Positions 25,072 through 33,658 of a stretch of DNA of 64,000 nucleotides are shown here, piece after piece. The stretch is from positions 186,001 through 250,000 of the forward strand of contig CAWISP010000001.1 of the NCBI GenBank assembly GCA_963838775.1. Direction: 5' to 3'. Positions within the stretch are counted from its first letter, which is position 1. Every line of letters starts with the position of its first letter. Below the pieces are notes generated by a model that saw only the letters and a list, made by a program, of their open reading frames with translations, made no database searches and was not told the DNA's origin. A program made the position numbers and the translations under genes. Source of the stretch: Chersky-840 sp963838775. GTDB taxonomy: Bacteria; Actinomycetota; Acidimicrobiia; Acidimicrobiales; UBA8190.

Positions 25072-26471
25072 GGTCGGTCCGCTCCTGCGGAGATCTCGAC
25101 GGCGGGTATCACCGTGTCCCGGGCGCGGCGGTGGTCGTCGAGCAGCAACCGGTACTGCTCGGCGGTCCCGCGCGCCGTCGCCTCCCACGTGAAGCGCCCG
25201 AGCACGCGCTGGCGGCCGCCCTCGCCGAGGCGCGCCGCCAAGGCGTCATCGTCGAGGACGCGACGGATACCGGCCGCCAGGGCCTCGGGGTCGTCGGGCG
25301 TGACCAGCACCGCGGTCTCGCCGTCGTCTCCCACCACCTCGGGGAGCGCGCCCCCGGTCGTCGCCACCAGCGGGACGCCGCACGCCATGGCCTCGATCGC
25401 CGGCAGGGAGAACCCTTCGTACAGCGAGGGAACCACCGCCACCTGGGCCTCGGCGTACAGGCCGGCGAGTTCGTCGTCGGAGATCCCGCTCACACAGTGC
25501 ACGGCACGCGACAGCCCGAGACGGTCGATGGTGCGCGCCACCCGCCCCCCCTCGGTGGGGCGGCCGATGACGAGGAGCTCGACGTCGCGCTCGGTGCGGA
25601 GTTTGGCGAGCGCCTCGAGCAGTGGGACGAGGCCCTTCATGGGGACATCGCTCGAGGACGTCACCATGATGCGCCCCGGGACGCGGGGGCGGTCGGGCCG
25701 GGGCCGGAACACGGTGTGGTCCACGCCCACCGAGACGACGGTCATGGTGGACAGCGCCACGCCCATCTGCGCGGCGATGTCGTGCTTGGACGACTCCGAC
25801 ACCGTCACGACGCGGGGCAGCTGCCTCGCCACCCGCATCTGCATGCCCAGGAACCCGAACCACCGTCGCTGGGTGAGGCGACGGTAGGCGTTCTCGGCGT
25901 GCGAGAGCGCCAGGACCCGGTCGACGGTGATGGGGTGGTGCAGCGTGGTGAGCAGCGGCCACCCGTCGTCGAGCATGCCGAGCAGACCCGATCCCAGGCA
26001 TTGGTTGTCGTGGACGAGGTCGAAGTCGCCGCGTCTCGCCGCCAGCAGTCGCCGCGCCCGCAGGGAGAAGGTGCGTGGCTCGGGGAACCCGGCCGTGCAC
26101 ATGACCCCGAACTCGAGAAGATCGACCGAGGAGTGGAACTCGCGCGGATGCGGCACCCGGAAGGGGTCGGGTTCGCGGTACAGGTCGAGACCGGGGACGG
26201 GGGTGAATCCCACTCCGTCGTCGAGCACGGGCCAGGGCTGGCCCGCGAAGACCTCGACCGAATGCCCCAGGGCCACCAGCTCGCGCGCCAGGTGACGCGT
26301 GTAGACGCCCTGGCCCCCGCATCGGGGGTTACCCCGGTAGACGAGATAGGCGATACGCAGGCCACCGGGTCGGGGCGGCGCGGCGGGGCGCCCCGGCGGC
26401 ACTTCGATGCGGGTGCTGCGCTCCCAAGAGGCACGGATCTCCGCCCAGCGCTGCCACGGGCTTTTAGGCAC
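25065..26471 (-). CDS. GT4-family (GT-B fold) glycosyltransferase
   Basis: This 468-residue retaining glycosyltransferase has the N-terminal Rossmann glycine loop in GNPRCGGQGVYTRHLARELV. VVTVSESSKHDI and ITVSS-like SVGVDHTVF follow, and the donor-binding site EGFSLPAIEAMACGVPLVA carries the E-x7-E pair. It transfers a sugar from a nucleotide donor in the cytoplasm. The acceptor is unknown, and no membrane segment is present. It leads a minus-strand cassette with a methyltransferase and a toroid protein, joined by 4-7-bp overlaps. Such close coupling suggests one pathway, for example a methylated surface glycan or glycolipid; this is inference. Confidence 0.9.
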   Translation of the reverse strand: MPKSPWQRWAEIRASWERSTRIEVPPGRPAAPPRPGGLRIAYLVYRGNPRCGGQGVYTRHLARELVALGHSVEVFAGQPWPVLDDGVGFTPVPGLDLYREPDPFRVPHPREFHSSVDLLEFGVMCTAGFPEPRTFSLRARRLLAARRGDFDLVHDNQCLGSGLLGMLDDGWPLLTTLHHPITVDRVLALSHAENAYRRLTQRRWFGFLGMQMRVARQLPRVVTVSESSKHDIAAQMGVALSTMTVVSVGVDHTVFRPRPDRPRVPGRIMVTSSSDVPMKGLVPLLEALAKLRTERDVELLVIGRPTEGGRVARTIDRLGLSRAVHCVSGISDDELAGLYAEAQVAVVPSLYEGFSLPAIEAMACGVPLVATTGGALPEVVGDDGETAVLVTPDDPEALAAGIRRVLDDDALAARLGEGGRQRVLGRFTWEATARGTAEQYRLLLDDHRRARDTVIPAVEISAGADRPC

Positions 26472-26671
26472 GCGCGTGGCCAGCGTGGGAGATCATGGCC
26501 GAGCAGCCTCCCAAGGATCGCTCCCCGGGCGCAAACGGCGCAGGGCCAGGCCGACGGGCCCGGAGGCACCCTCCCAGGTACAAGGCAACCGGCATCGGAC
26601 GCGTCGACGCACACCGGATCCACTAGATTGAGGAGGGCTTCACGCACTGCGCCGCTCGAGGAGCGCCAAGG

Positions 26672-27931
26672 ATGGCCATCGAGATCCTGCACCTGTCCAG
26701 CGTGGTCAGGGGCGCGCTCGTAGACCAGGACGGGGACCGCCTCGGGCGGGTCGAGGACCTCATCGCCCAGCTCGGCTTCTCTCCGCACCCCCCCGTCACC
26801 GGGGTGGTGGTCCGGATTGCACGGCGCCAACTCTTCGTTCCCATCTCGCGCATCCCCGACCTCCAACCCGGCCGGGTGCAATTCGTCGGTGACACCGTGA
26901 GCCTCAAGCGCTTCGAGCGACGGCCGGGAGAGGTGCTGCTATCGAAGGACCTGCGGGCCCGACACCTCATCAACCTCCAAGGGGCCCGGCTCATCCGCGC
27001 CAACGAGATCGAGCTCGCCTTGGTGGACGGCCGGTGGGAGGTCGTGGCCGTCGACCCCAGCCCGCGCGTGGCCCTGCGGCGCCTGTTGCCGCGCGCCCTC
27101 GGCAGGCGGATTCCGGCCGGCAAGGTCGTGGACTGGGCCAGTATCGAACCCTTCGTGGCGCACGTCCCCACGGCTCGTCTCCGGATCCCGTACCGCAAGC
27201 TCGCCCGCCTGCATCCTGCCCAGATCGCCGACCTCGTCGAGGCGGCGTCGCACGAAGAAGGCGAGGAGATCATCGAGGCGGTGGGCCAGGACCGGGAACT
27301 CGAGGCTGATGTGTTCGAGGAGCTCGACGCCGAGCACCAGATCGAATTCGTCCGCAGCCGCACCGACGCCGAAGCGGCTCGACTCCTCGCCACCATGGCC
27401 CCCGACGATGCCGCCGACCTCATTGTGGAGCTGGACCAGGACCACCGCCTCCCCGTGCTCCAGCTCCTCCCCCAGGCCCAGCAGCGCAAGATCCGGACGT
27501 TGTTGAATTACAACCCCGAGACGGCGGGCGGGCTCATGAGCCCCGACTTCCTGTGTCTGGCGGAGTCGACTCCGGTCAGCAACGTGCTCGAGGCCGTCCG
27601 CAGCAGCAAAGCTCCCCCGGAGGCCCTTGCCGTGGTGTTCGCCCGGGGTGACGACGGTCGCGTGAGTGGCTCGGCCTCGGTGGTCCGCCTCATCCAGGCG
27701 CCCCCCACGGCCACGCTGGGCTCGGTGGTCCGCCGCAACCCGGCCCACGTCCATCCCGACTGGGACCTGCACTCGGTGACCCGCAAGATGACCGACTTCA
27801 ACCTGACCGTCGCCCCGGTCATGGACGAGCACCACCGCATGGTGGGCGTCATCACCGTCGACGACGTGCTCGAGATGCTCCTGCCCACCGGTTGGCGCCG
27901 CGACTTCGGGATGTCGTCGGTCGAGGATTGA
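26672..27931 (+). CDS. PRC-barrel / MgtE-N / CBS-domain protein without transporter core
   Basis: The 419 residues comprise N-terminal PRC-barrel-like segments (about 1-170: EILHLSSVVRGALVDQDGDRLG and LINLQGARLI). A superhelical MgtE_N domain follows (about 180-290: LHPAQIADLVEAAS, VFEELDAEHQIEFV, MAPDDAADLIVELD). Tandem CBS domains come next (about 290-410: YNPETAGGLMSPDF and VAPVMDEHHRMVGVITVDDVLEML). MgtE's five-helix membrane domain is absent, so this is a cytosolic sensor of magnesium or another ligand, not a channel. ATG 26672 has AAGG close upstream. Behind it lies the decayed Nramp-like gene, probably its former transporter partner. Confidence 0.88.
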   Translation: MAIEILHLSSVVRGALVDQDGDRLGRVEDLIAQLGFSPHPPVTGVVVRIARRQLFVPISRIPDLQPGRVQFVGDTVSLKRFERRPGEVLLSKDLRARHLINLQGARLIRANEIELALVDGRWEVVAVDPSPRVALRRLLPRALGRRIPAGKVVDWASIEPFVAHVPTARLRIPYRKLARLHPAQIADLVEAASHEEGEEIIEAVGQDRELEADVFEELDAEHQIEFVRSRTDAEAARLLATMAPDDAADLIVELDQDHRLPVLQLLPQAQQRKIRTLLNYNPETAGGLMSPDFLCLAESTPVSNVLEAVRSSKAPPEALAVVFARGDDGRVSGSASVVRLIQAPPTATLGSVVRRNPAHVHPDWDLHSVTRKMTDFNLTVAPVMDEHHRMVGVITVDDVLEMLLPTGWRRDFGMSSVED

Positions 27932-28295
27932 TCTCACGACGCCGCGTGTCCGCCCCGCACCCGGGGTGGACACGGTAGGAACCGGTTTCGAAGAAGCCGC
28001 ACCTCAGCCGGGTTTCCCGGCGGGAAAGGGTGCACCGTGAGCAGTCGCGGCGAGTCCGGCGCCCACCGGATGTCACCGCTTTCTCTGGTGCGGCTCCGTG
28101 GGCCGACAAAGGAGCAGCGCTGCACGCTGACCCGTCACCTAGACGATTCATGCGCGCACGTCGCCAGGCAGGGTTGACGCCACTGGGCTGACCGGAGGCC
28201 GACCGACGCCATGGCGTGCGCGCGATCCCTGCACGCCCACGACGCCGGCACCGTCGGGAGGTCCTTCATGGCCGTCACGGCCCCGTACAGCGGAA
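27932..28295. other. Intergenic region behind the MgtE-N/CBS gene
   Basis: No gene is seen. GCCGGG (28007-28012) and CCCGGC (28016-28021) form a 6-bp hairpin with a TTT loop about 75 bp after the stop, without a T-run. It is possibly the transcript end. The rest is featureless GC-rich sequence. I looked for a manganese (yybP-ykoY) or magnesium riboswitch and did not find a convincing one. Confidence 0.35.
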
Positions 28296-28598
28296 ATGCC
28301 CGTGCCCTCTGAGGAGGAGCACGACGGCGGTATCCAAGGTGCTCTCGGGACGATTCGCGTCCACGACGAGGGCCCTCGGCGCTCGTGGCGGGGCCGCGTG
28401 CTCACGCTCCTGGCGATCATCGGCCCGGGGCTCATCGTCATGGTGGGCGACAACGATGCGGGCGGGGTGGCCCCCCCCTGGCCCTGATCGAAACGCGCTA
28501 CGTGGACACGGGGCCGCACCACGACGATGTACCTCATGTATGGCTACCTCTTCGTGGCCGTCGCCCTCCTCGTGGTCAAAGCCGTCGAAGTCTCATAA
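28296..28598 (+). pseudogene. Remnant of an Nramp-family divalent metal transporter
   Basis: ATG 28296 opens a frame with an acidic N-terminus followed by LLAIIGPGLIVMVGDNDAGG, the first-helix signature of an actinobacterial Nramp-type transporter. After GGVA the sequence runs into a C8 tract and a TGA at 28485. In the same frame after the stop, nt 28527-28598 encode a single hydrophobic helix (MYLMYGYLFVAVALLVVKAV) and end in TAA. About 350 residues of core helices are missing, so this looks like an internal deletion leaving both ends. A short membrane peptide could still be made. The N-terminal identification is good and the C-terminal one is tentative. Confidence 0.6.
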
Positions 28599-28648
28599 CG
28601 ATCGTCGCCCCGGGAACCGGAGCGTTGGCTCGGGGCCGCCGGCGGCGG

Positions 28649-28654
28649 TACGTT
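28649..28654 (+). promoter_or_regulatory. -10-like box TACGTT before the acyl-CoA dehydrogenase
   Basis: TACGTT ends 7 nt before ATG 28662, and no Shine-Dalgarno sequence lies between. Confidence 0.45.
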
Positions 28655-28661
28655 CGGCCCT

Positions 28662-29894
28662 ATGGACCTGACCTACCCTCCCGAAGCTGAAGCGCTGCGC
28701 AAGGAGGTCCGGGGTTGGCTCGAGGACAACCTCCCCGAGGGGTGGTTCGAACCCGGGTTCTCGCTCACCGGTCCCGAACGCGAGGCGTTCAACGCCGATT
28801 GGGTCCGAAGGCTCCGCCAGGGGGGATGGATCTGCGCGTCCTGGCCCACGGAGTACGGGGGCAAGGGCCTGTCGTTGATCGAGCAGGTGGTGCTCAACGA
28901 GGAATTCGCCCGGGCCCAGGCGCCGATGCGCGCCGACTTCTTCGGCGACACGCTCGTGGGCCCGACCATCTTGCAATGGGGAACCGAAGAACAAAAGCGC
29001 GAGTTCATCCCCAAGATCCTCGACGGCACCATCGCCTGGTGTCAGGGGTTCTCGGAGCCCGACGCAGGCAGCGACCTGGCGTCGCTCAAGACACGCGCCG
29101 ACCTCGACGGTGACGAATGGGTCATCCACGGCCAGAAGGTGTGGACGACCCAGGCACAATTCGCCGATTACATCTTCCTTCTGGCGCGGACCGATCCCGA
29201 TGTGCCCAAGCACGCGGGGATCTCCTACCTCCTCGTCCCCATGAAACAGCCCGGGGTCGAAGTCCGGCCCATCCGACAGATCGACGGTTCCGCCGAATTC
29301 AACGAGGTGTTCTTCACGGGCGCCCGCTGTCCCCGGGCGAACGTGGTGGGCGGCGAGAACAACGGGTGGAAGGTGGCCATGACCACCTTGGGCTTCGAGC
29401 GGGGCGCGTCGTCGACGACCGGACACCGTCGCTTCACGAGGGAGCTCGACCACATCATCGGCGAAGCCAGGCGGACCGGGCGCATCACCGACCCCGAGGT
29501 CCGACAGAACCTCGCCCGGGCCTGGTCCAAGGTCAAGATCATGCAGATCAACGGCTACCGGTCACTCACCGACGCCCTCAACGGCACCCATCACGCGGCG
29601 GCACTCGGGGCCACGCACAAGATGTTCTGGTCCGAATACCACCGCGACGTCATGAACCTCGCCATGGACATCCTCGGACTCGAGGGGCAGGTCCTCACCG
29701 GGGCCGGTGACGACGGGAGCGAGCTCATGCGACCCCGGCGCGGCGCCGCGGACTACCCCGTCGGAGACCTGCAGGCGTCGTTCTTCTTCAGCCGCTCGGA
29801 GACCATCTGGGGCGGTACGGCCGAGATCCAACGCAACATCGTGGGGGAACGGGTCCTGGGTCTCCCGAAGGAGCCGCGACCGTCGGTCGCCTAG
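28662..29894 (+). CDS. Acyl-CoA dehydrogenase
   Basis: This 410-residue flavoprotein has the N-terminal helical domain, then the beta-domain FAD/substrate loop WCQGFSEPDAGSDLASLKTR. VWTTQAQFADYIFLLARTD is typical of bacterial FadE enzymes active on longer or steroid-derived acyl-CoAs. The C-terminal SETIWGGTAEIQRNIVGERVLGLP follows. It oxidises acyl-CoA to 2-enoyl-CoA and passes electrons to ETF. The catalytic Glu cannot be placed with certainty by eye. It converges on the MFS gene with a 16-bp gap. Substrate is unknown; no steroid gene cluster is around it. Confidence 0.93.
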   Translation: MDLTYPPEAEALRKEVRGWLEDNLPEGWFEPGFSLTGPEREAFNADWVRRLRQGGWICASWPTEYGGKGLSLIEQVVLNEEFARAQAPMRADFFGDTLVGPTILQWGTEEQKREFIPKILDGTIAWCQGFSEPDAGSDLASLKTRADLDGDEWVIHGQKVWTTQAQFADYIFLLARTDPDVPKHAGISYLLVPMKQPGVEVRPIRQIDGSAEFNEVFFTGARCPRANVVGGENNGWKVAMTTLGFERGASSTTGHRRFTRELDHIIGEARRTGRITDPEVRQNLARAWSKVKIMQINGYRSLTDALNGTHHAAALGATHKMFWSEYHRDVMNLAMDILGLEGQVLTGAGDDGSELMRPRRGAADYPVGDLQASFFFSRSETIWGGTAEIQRNIVGERVLGLPKEPRPSVA

Positions 29895-29910
29895 CGCGCC
29901 GGGACGACCC

Positions 29911-31218
29911 TCAGGCCACGCCGAGCTCGGCACCGGGCTCGGTTTCGTCCATCACGACCGGGAGGGCCTCGATACGGCGATGCTCGTGGCGATGCCGCAG
30001 CAGCGTCACCGTCGAGGCCACCAGGGTGGCCACGGCACCGACCAGGAGTGCCACCCGGGGGCTCGAAGTCTGGCTGATCCAACCCACGAGCGGTGCGCCG
30101 ATCGGGGTGGTACCCAGAAAGCCCATGGCGTAGAGCGCCATGACCCGGCCCCGCATGGTGGGCTCGACCTGGAGCTGGATGGTGGAGTTGGCCGTGGCGA
30201 TGAAGGCGATGGACAGGCCACCCATGAACACGAGCAGGACGCAGGCGGCGGCGAGGGTGGGTGACACCGCGACCGCCGCGATCATCGCACTGAAGGCGAT
30301 GCCGACCCCGGTGAGCCGGTGGATGTTGGGCTTCCCCCGGTTGGCCACGATCAAGCCCCCCACGACTGCGCCACCGGCCATGAGCGAGGTGAGCAGTGCG
30401 AACGTCCCGGCGCCACCGTGGAACGTGTCCTGGGCCAGAAGAGGAAGGATCACAGTGAAGTTGTAGGCCAGAAGCCCGACCACGAAGACGAGCATGAGCG
30501 GGTCCCGCAGGTTCGGGGTGCGCCACGCGTAGCGCACGCCTTCGCGTAGCTGTCCCTTGGCGCGCGCCACGCGCTGGGCGGGGTGGAGATCGGAGCGATG
30601 CATGAGCATCAACGCCACGATGACCGCCACGTAGCTGGCGGCGTTGGTAAGGAAGCAGACGCCGAGGCCCACGGTGGCGATGAGGACCCCCCCGATGGCC
30701 GGGCCGATCACGCGGGCGCCGTTCATGACGATGCTGTTGAGACTCACCGCGTTGGACAGGTCGTCCTTGCCGACCATCTCGATGACGAAGGTCTGGCGGG
30801 CGGGGTTGTCGAACATGTTCACCACCCCGAGGAACAACGACAGCAGGTACACCTCCCACAGGTGGGCGGACCCGGCCGGACCGTGGCCGATGAGCACAAG
30901 CAGCCCGAGCAGGAGCGCGAGAACACCCGCCGAGGCCTGTGTCGTGACCAACAGGCGCCGCTTGTCGACACGGTCGGCGATGAGGCCACCCCAGGCGCCG
31001 AAGAGCAGCATGGGGAGGAACTGCAGGGCCAAGGTGATCCCGATGTCGACGCCGCGTTGGCTCTTGGGGGCCAGATAGTGGACGACGAGCCACGCCAGGG
31101 CGACGCTCTGCATCCACGTGCCACTGACCGAGATGATCTGGCCAGTGAAGTACAGGCGGTAGTTACGCGTGTGCAGGGAACGGAACGTCGTGTCCGCGAT
31201 GCGCTTCAGTCGGGTCAT
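29911..31218 (-). CDS. MFS transporter (DHA3/EntS-like exporter)
   Basis: This 435-residue protein has about 10-12 predicted helices. The MFS loop 2-3 motif is GGLIADRVDKRRLLV. The first helix region NYRLYFTGQIISVSGTWMQSVAL and FDNPARQTFVIEMVGKDDLSNAVSLNS are characteristic of the enterobactin-exporter-like MFS_3 group. It probably exports a small molecule by proton antiport. Its ATG overlaps the stop of the marR-type gene (31215-31218), so regulator and pump are made from one transcript, as in classical MarR-efflux units. Confidence 0.9.
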   Translation of the reverse strand: MTRLKRIADTTFRSLHTRNYRLYFTGQIISVSGTWMQSVALAWLVVHYLAPKSQRGVDIGITLALQFLPMLLFGAWGGLIADRVDKRRLLVTTQASAGVLALLLGLLVLIGHGPAGSAHLWEVYLLSLFLGVVNMFDNPARQTFVIEMVGKDDLSNAVSLNSIVMNGARVIGPAIGGVLIATVGLGVCFLTNAASYVAVIVALMLMHRSDLHPAQRVARAKGQLREGVRYAWRTPNLRDPLMLVFVVGLLAYNFTVILPLLAQDTFHGGAGTFALLTSLMAGGAVVGGLIVANRGKPNIHRLTGVGIAFSAMIAAVAVSPTLAAACVLLVFMGGLSIAFIATANSTIQLQVEPTMRGRVMALYAMGFLGTTPIGAPLVGWISQTSSPRVALLVGAVATLVASTVTLLRHRHEHRRIEALPVVMDETEPGAELGVA

Positions 31219-31790
31219 GGTTGATCCACCAGGTGCTCGAGGAGTCGAACGGCGTCCTCGAGGGCGGCCCGCTCATCGACCGAGAGCCGGCGCAGACGAC
31301 GCACCAGATAGGCGTTGCGCAACGACCGGCTACGCGCCAGGGTACGACGGCCCTCGGCGGTGAGACCCACCCGCACGACGCGACGGTCGTTGTCGTCCTC
31401 CTGGCGCGCCACGAGGCCGGCCCCTTCGAGTCCCACCACGATCTTCGTCATGCTCGGCGGCTGCACCTGCTCCGACGAGGCGAGCTCGCCGAGCGTGGGC
31501 GTGCCCAGGCGCTCGACGGTGGCCAGGGCCGAGACCTGCGAGGAGGTCACCCCGCCCGCGACCTGCTGACGGAGCCGGCGCGACAGGCGCAGGATCGCCA
31601 GTCGCATCCGGGCCGCCATCTCGGCGTCCGAGCCCTCGACAACCGGCAAAGGTCCACCCGGTACGGGGTCTTGCGCGCCCCGCCCGGGGTCCTGCGGGCC
31701 CGGGTCGGGGGCGATCCCGTCGGGGGCGATCCCGGGTTCGCAGGCAGAAGGGTTCCCCGACTCGGTGGGGTCGTCGGCGATCGTGGTCAT
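31215..31790 (-). CDS. MarR-family transcriptional regulator
   Basis: This 191-residue protein has a disordered Pro/Gly/Asp-rich N-terminal extension of about 50 residues. A winged helix-turn-helix domain follows: VTSSQVSALATVERLGTPTLGELA, the recognition helix QVQPPSMTKIVVGLEGAGLV and the wing RQEDDNDRRVVRVGLT. C-terminal dimerisation helices complete it. It likely represses its own operon with the MFS exporter and responds to the exported compound or a related phenolic. The AT-rich palindrome at 31802-31809 directly in front is the best operator candidate. The divergent AidB-like gene may share control. Confidence 0.9.
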   Translation of the reverse strand: MTTIADDPTESGNPSACEPGIAPDGIAPDPGPQDPGRGAQDPVPGGPLPVVEGSDAEMAARMRLAILRLSRRLRQQVAGGVTSSQVSALATVERLGTPTLGELASSEQVQPPSMTKIVVGLEGAGLVARQEDDNDRRVVRVGLTAEGRRTLARSRSLRNAYLVRRLRRLSVDERAALEDAVRLLEHLVDQP

Positions 31791-31801
31791 TGTTCACCAT
31801 T

Positions 31802-31809
31802 CTAATTAG
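31802..31809. promoter_or_regulatory. Palindrome CTAATTAG, candidate MarR operator
   Basis: CTAATTAG is a perfect 8-bp palindrome in a short AT-rich island (31798-31825) between the divergent marR-like and AidB-like genes. TTAG and CTAA repeats around TTTTC (31806-31818) extend the symmetry. Confidence 0.45.
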
Positions 31810-31867
31810 TTTTCCTAAGGATTGGTCCAGACGGCCGCGGCGTGGCCCCCAGGGGCACCCGCGGCCG

Positions 31868-31873
31868 TAGCAT
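31868..31873 (+). promoter_or_regulatory. -10-like box TAGCAT before the AidB-like gene
   Basis: TAGCAT ends 6 nt before ATG 31880. GGAGG sits between the box and the start but would be at the very 5' end of the mRNA. Confidence 0.45.
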
Positions 31874-31879
31874 CGGAGG

Positions 31880-33655
31880 ATGCTTCCTGACTACGCCGAA
31901 TTCGAGCAGGCCGCGGGCTTGGACTGGTACTCCCTCGACCCCAACCTGAGCGCCCTCCTCGACCGCCATCTCCCCGACCCCGATGACCGGGCCCGGGCCG
32001 AGGAGCACGTCGCCCGTTTCGGCACCCTGGTGGGCGAGGTCATCGCCCCCCGGGCCGAGGTGACCGACAAGCACGGTCCCGTCCTGCGCCGGTTCGACCG
32101 GTGGGGGGAGGAGGTGGACGACGTCGTCCACCATCCCAACTGGACCCAGAACAAGGCGGACCTGGTCCGCAACGGATTCGTCAGCCTCGAGACCCTGGCC
32201 GGAGCGCCCGTGCCCGGGGTGGTGACGGCGTCGGTGTCGTACCTGGTGTCCCAGGCCGAGACCGCCATCTACTGCGGACTGGGCATGACCTCGGGGGCGG
32301 CCGACATTGTCGAGCGATACGCCCCGGCCGCGGCGCGCGACGACCTGCTCGGAAAGCTGCGCAGCCTCGACCCCGACGCGGCGTGGGAAGGCGGGATGTT
32401 CCTCACCGAACGCCAGGGAGGGAGCGACGTCGGTGCCAATACCACCCGCGCCGTGCAGGACGGCGACGAATGGCTCTTGTCGGGCGAGAAACACTTCTGC
32501 TCCAACGTCGACGCCGAGGTGTTCATCGTCCTGGCCCGGCCCGAGGGCGCCCCCGCCGGGAGCAGGGGCCTCGCCACCTACATCGTTCCCCGCATCCTCC
32601 CCGACGGTACGGCCAACGGCTTCAGGATCAAACGCCTCAAGCCCAAGCTCGGTACCGTCGGCGTGCCCACCGGCGAGGTGTCGCTCGACGGCGCCCGGGC
32701 CTGGCTGGCGGGCGGCACGGGTGCCCTCGAGGGCGGGGTCGGGTCGGGCGTCGCCGACGCCGCTCGCGACGGACGGGGCATCAACCGCATGATGGAGATG
32801 GTCAACGGGAGCCGCTTCGGGGTGGCACTCATGGGGCTGGGCATCCACCGCCGTTCCTTCTTGGAGGCCGCCATCTACGCGGCGCGCCGGGCGCAGTTCG
32901 GGAACCGCATCGACAGCTATCCGCTCGTACGAGAGACCCTCGTGGACATGCTCGTCGACCTGGAAGCGGGCATGGCCGCGACCTACGAATGCGCGGCGGC
33001 GGCCCGGGGCGCACACGACGCCGAGGCCGGCCGCCTCGTGCGACGCATCCTCGTGCCATTGGCCAAGATGCGCTGCACGCGCATGGCGTTGTGGGCAGCG
33101 TCGACGGGTCTCGAGGTCCTGGGCGGGAACGGGTACATGGAGGACTGGCCCATGGCCCGGCAACTCCGCGACGCCCAGTGCCACACCATCTGGGAAGGCA
33201 CCGAGAACATCCTCTGCATCGACGTCCGGCGTGCGATGCGCGGCGAGCAGGCCCACATCGCCCTATTGGGCCGCGTCGAACAGGCACTCGAGACGGGCTC
33301 GGGGCACAAGGTCCTCGCCGGCGCCCTCGACACGGTGGCGGCGTCGCTCGGCGACACCCGGCTGGCGATCTCGTATCTGGAGCGGGCCCCCGACGACATG
33401 GCTCTGCTTCAGAGCCGAAGGTTCGCCGAGCTCCTCGCCGACACCGTGGAGGGCGCCCTGCTCGTCGAGGAAGCGGCGTGGGCCCTCGACCGCAGCGGCG
33501 ACGCCCGGAAGGCGGCGGTGGCTCGGCGTTTCGTGAGCCGTCGCCTGGCCACGCCGGCGCTGCGCGGCATCACCGACCCCGATCGCTCGGTGCTCGACCT
33601 GTTCGAGCCCCTCGTGCGCTACGGGTCGATCGACGAATCCGACCTCGCCGCGTAA
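31880..33655 (+). CDS. AidB-like acyl-CoA dehydrogenase
   Basis: This 591-residue protein is about 180 residues longer than classical acyl-CoA dehydrogenases, which is typical of the AidB branch. Landmarks are GGMFLTERQGGSDVGANTT in the beta-domain and GEKHFCSNVDAEVFIVLARP. GTENILCIDVRRAM follows LEVLGGNGYMEDWPMARQLRD, and an extra C-terminal four-helix region (about 455-590) ends the protein. E. coli AidB is induced by alkylation and binds DNA, but most actinobacterial relatives have no proven role. The gene is divergent from the marR-MFS unit and converges on the NifU-domain gene with 3 bp between stops. Confidence 0.92.
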   Translation: MLPDYAEFEQAAGLDWYSLDPNLSALLDRHLPDPDDRARAEEHVARFGTLVGEVIAPRAEVTDKHGPVLRRFDRWGEEVDDVVHHPNWTQNKADLVRNGFVSLETLAGAPVPGVVTASVSYLVSQAETAIYCGLGMTSGAADIVERYAPAAARDDLLGKLRSLDPDAAWEGGMFLTERQGGSDVGANTTRAVQDGDEWLLSGEKHFCSNVDAEVFIVLARPEGAPAGSRGLATYIVPRILPDGTANGFRIKRLKPKLGTVGVPTGEVSLDGARAWLAGGTGALEGGVGSGVADAARDGRGINRMMEMVNGSRFGVALMGLGIHRRSFLEAAIYAARRAQFGNRIDSYPLVRETLVDMLVDLEAGMAATYECAAAARGAHDAEAGRLVRRILVPLAKMRCTRMALWAASTGLEVLGGNGYMEDWPMARQLRDAQCHTIWEGTENILCIDVRRAMRGEQAHIALLGRVEQALETGSGHKVLAGALDTVAASLGDTRLAISYLERAPDDMALLQSRRFAELLADTVEGALLVEEAAWALDRSGDARKAAVARRFVSRRLATPALRGITDPDRSVLDLFEPLVRYGSIDESDLAA

Positions 33656-33658
33656 CGC

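Noticed and set aside
28060..28140. Possible yybP-ykoY (manganese) riboswitch before the Nramp remnant
   Set aside because: A GGAGCAGC-like stretch is present but the paired stems and second conserved loop are missing.
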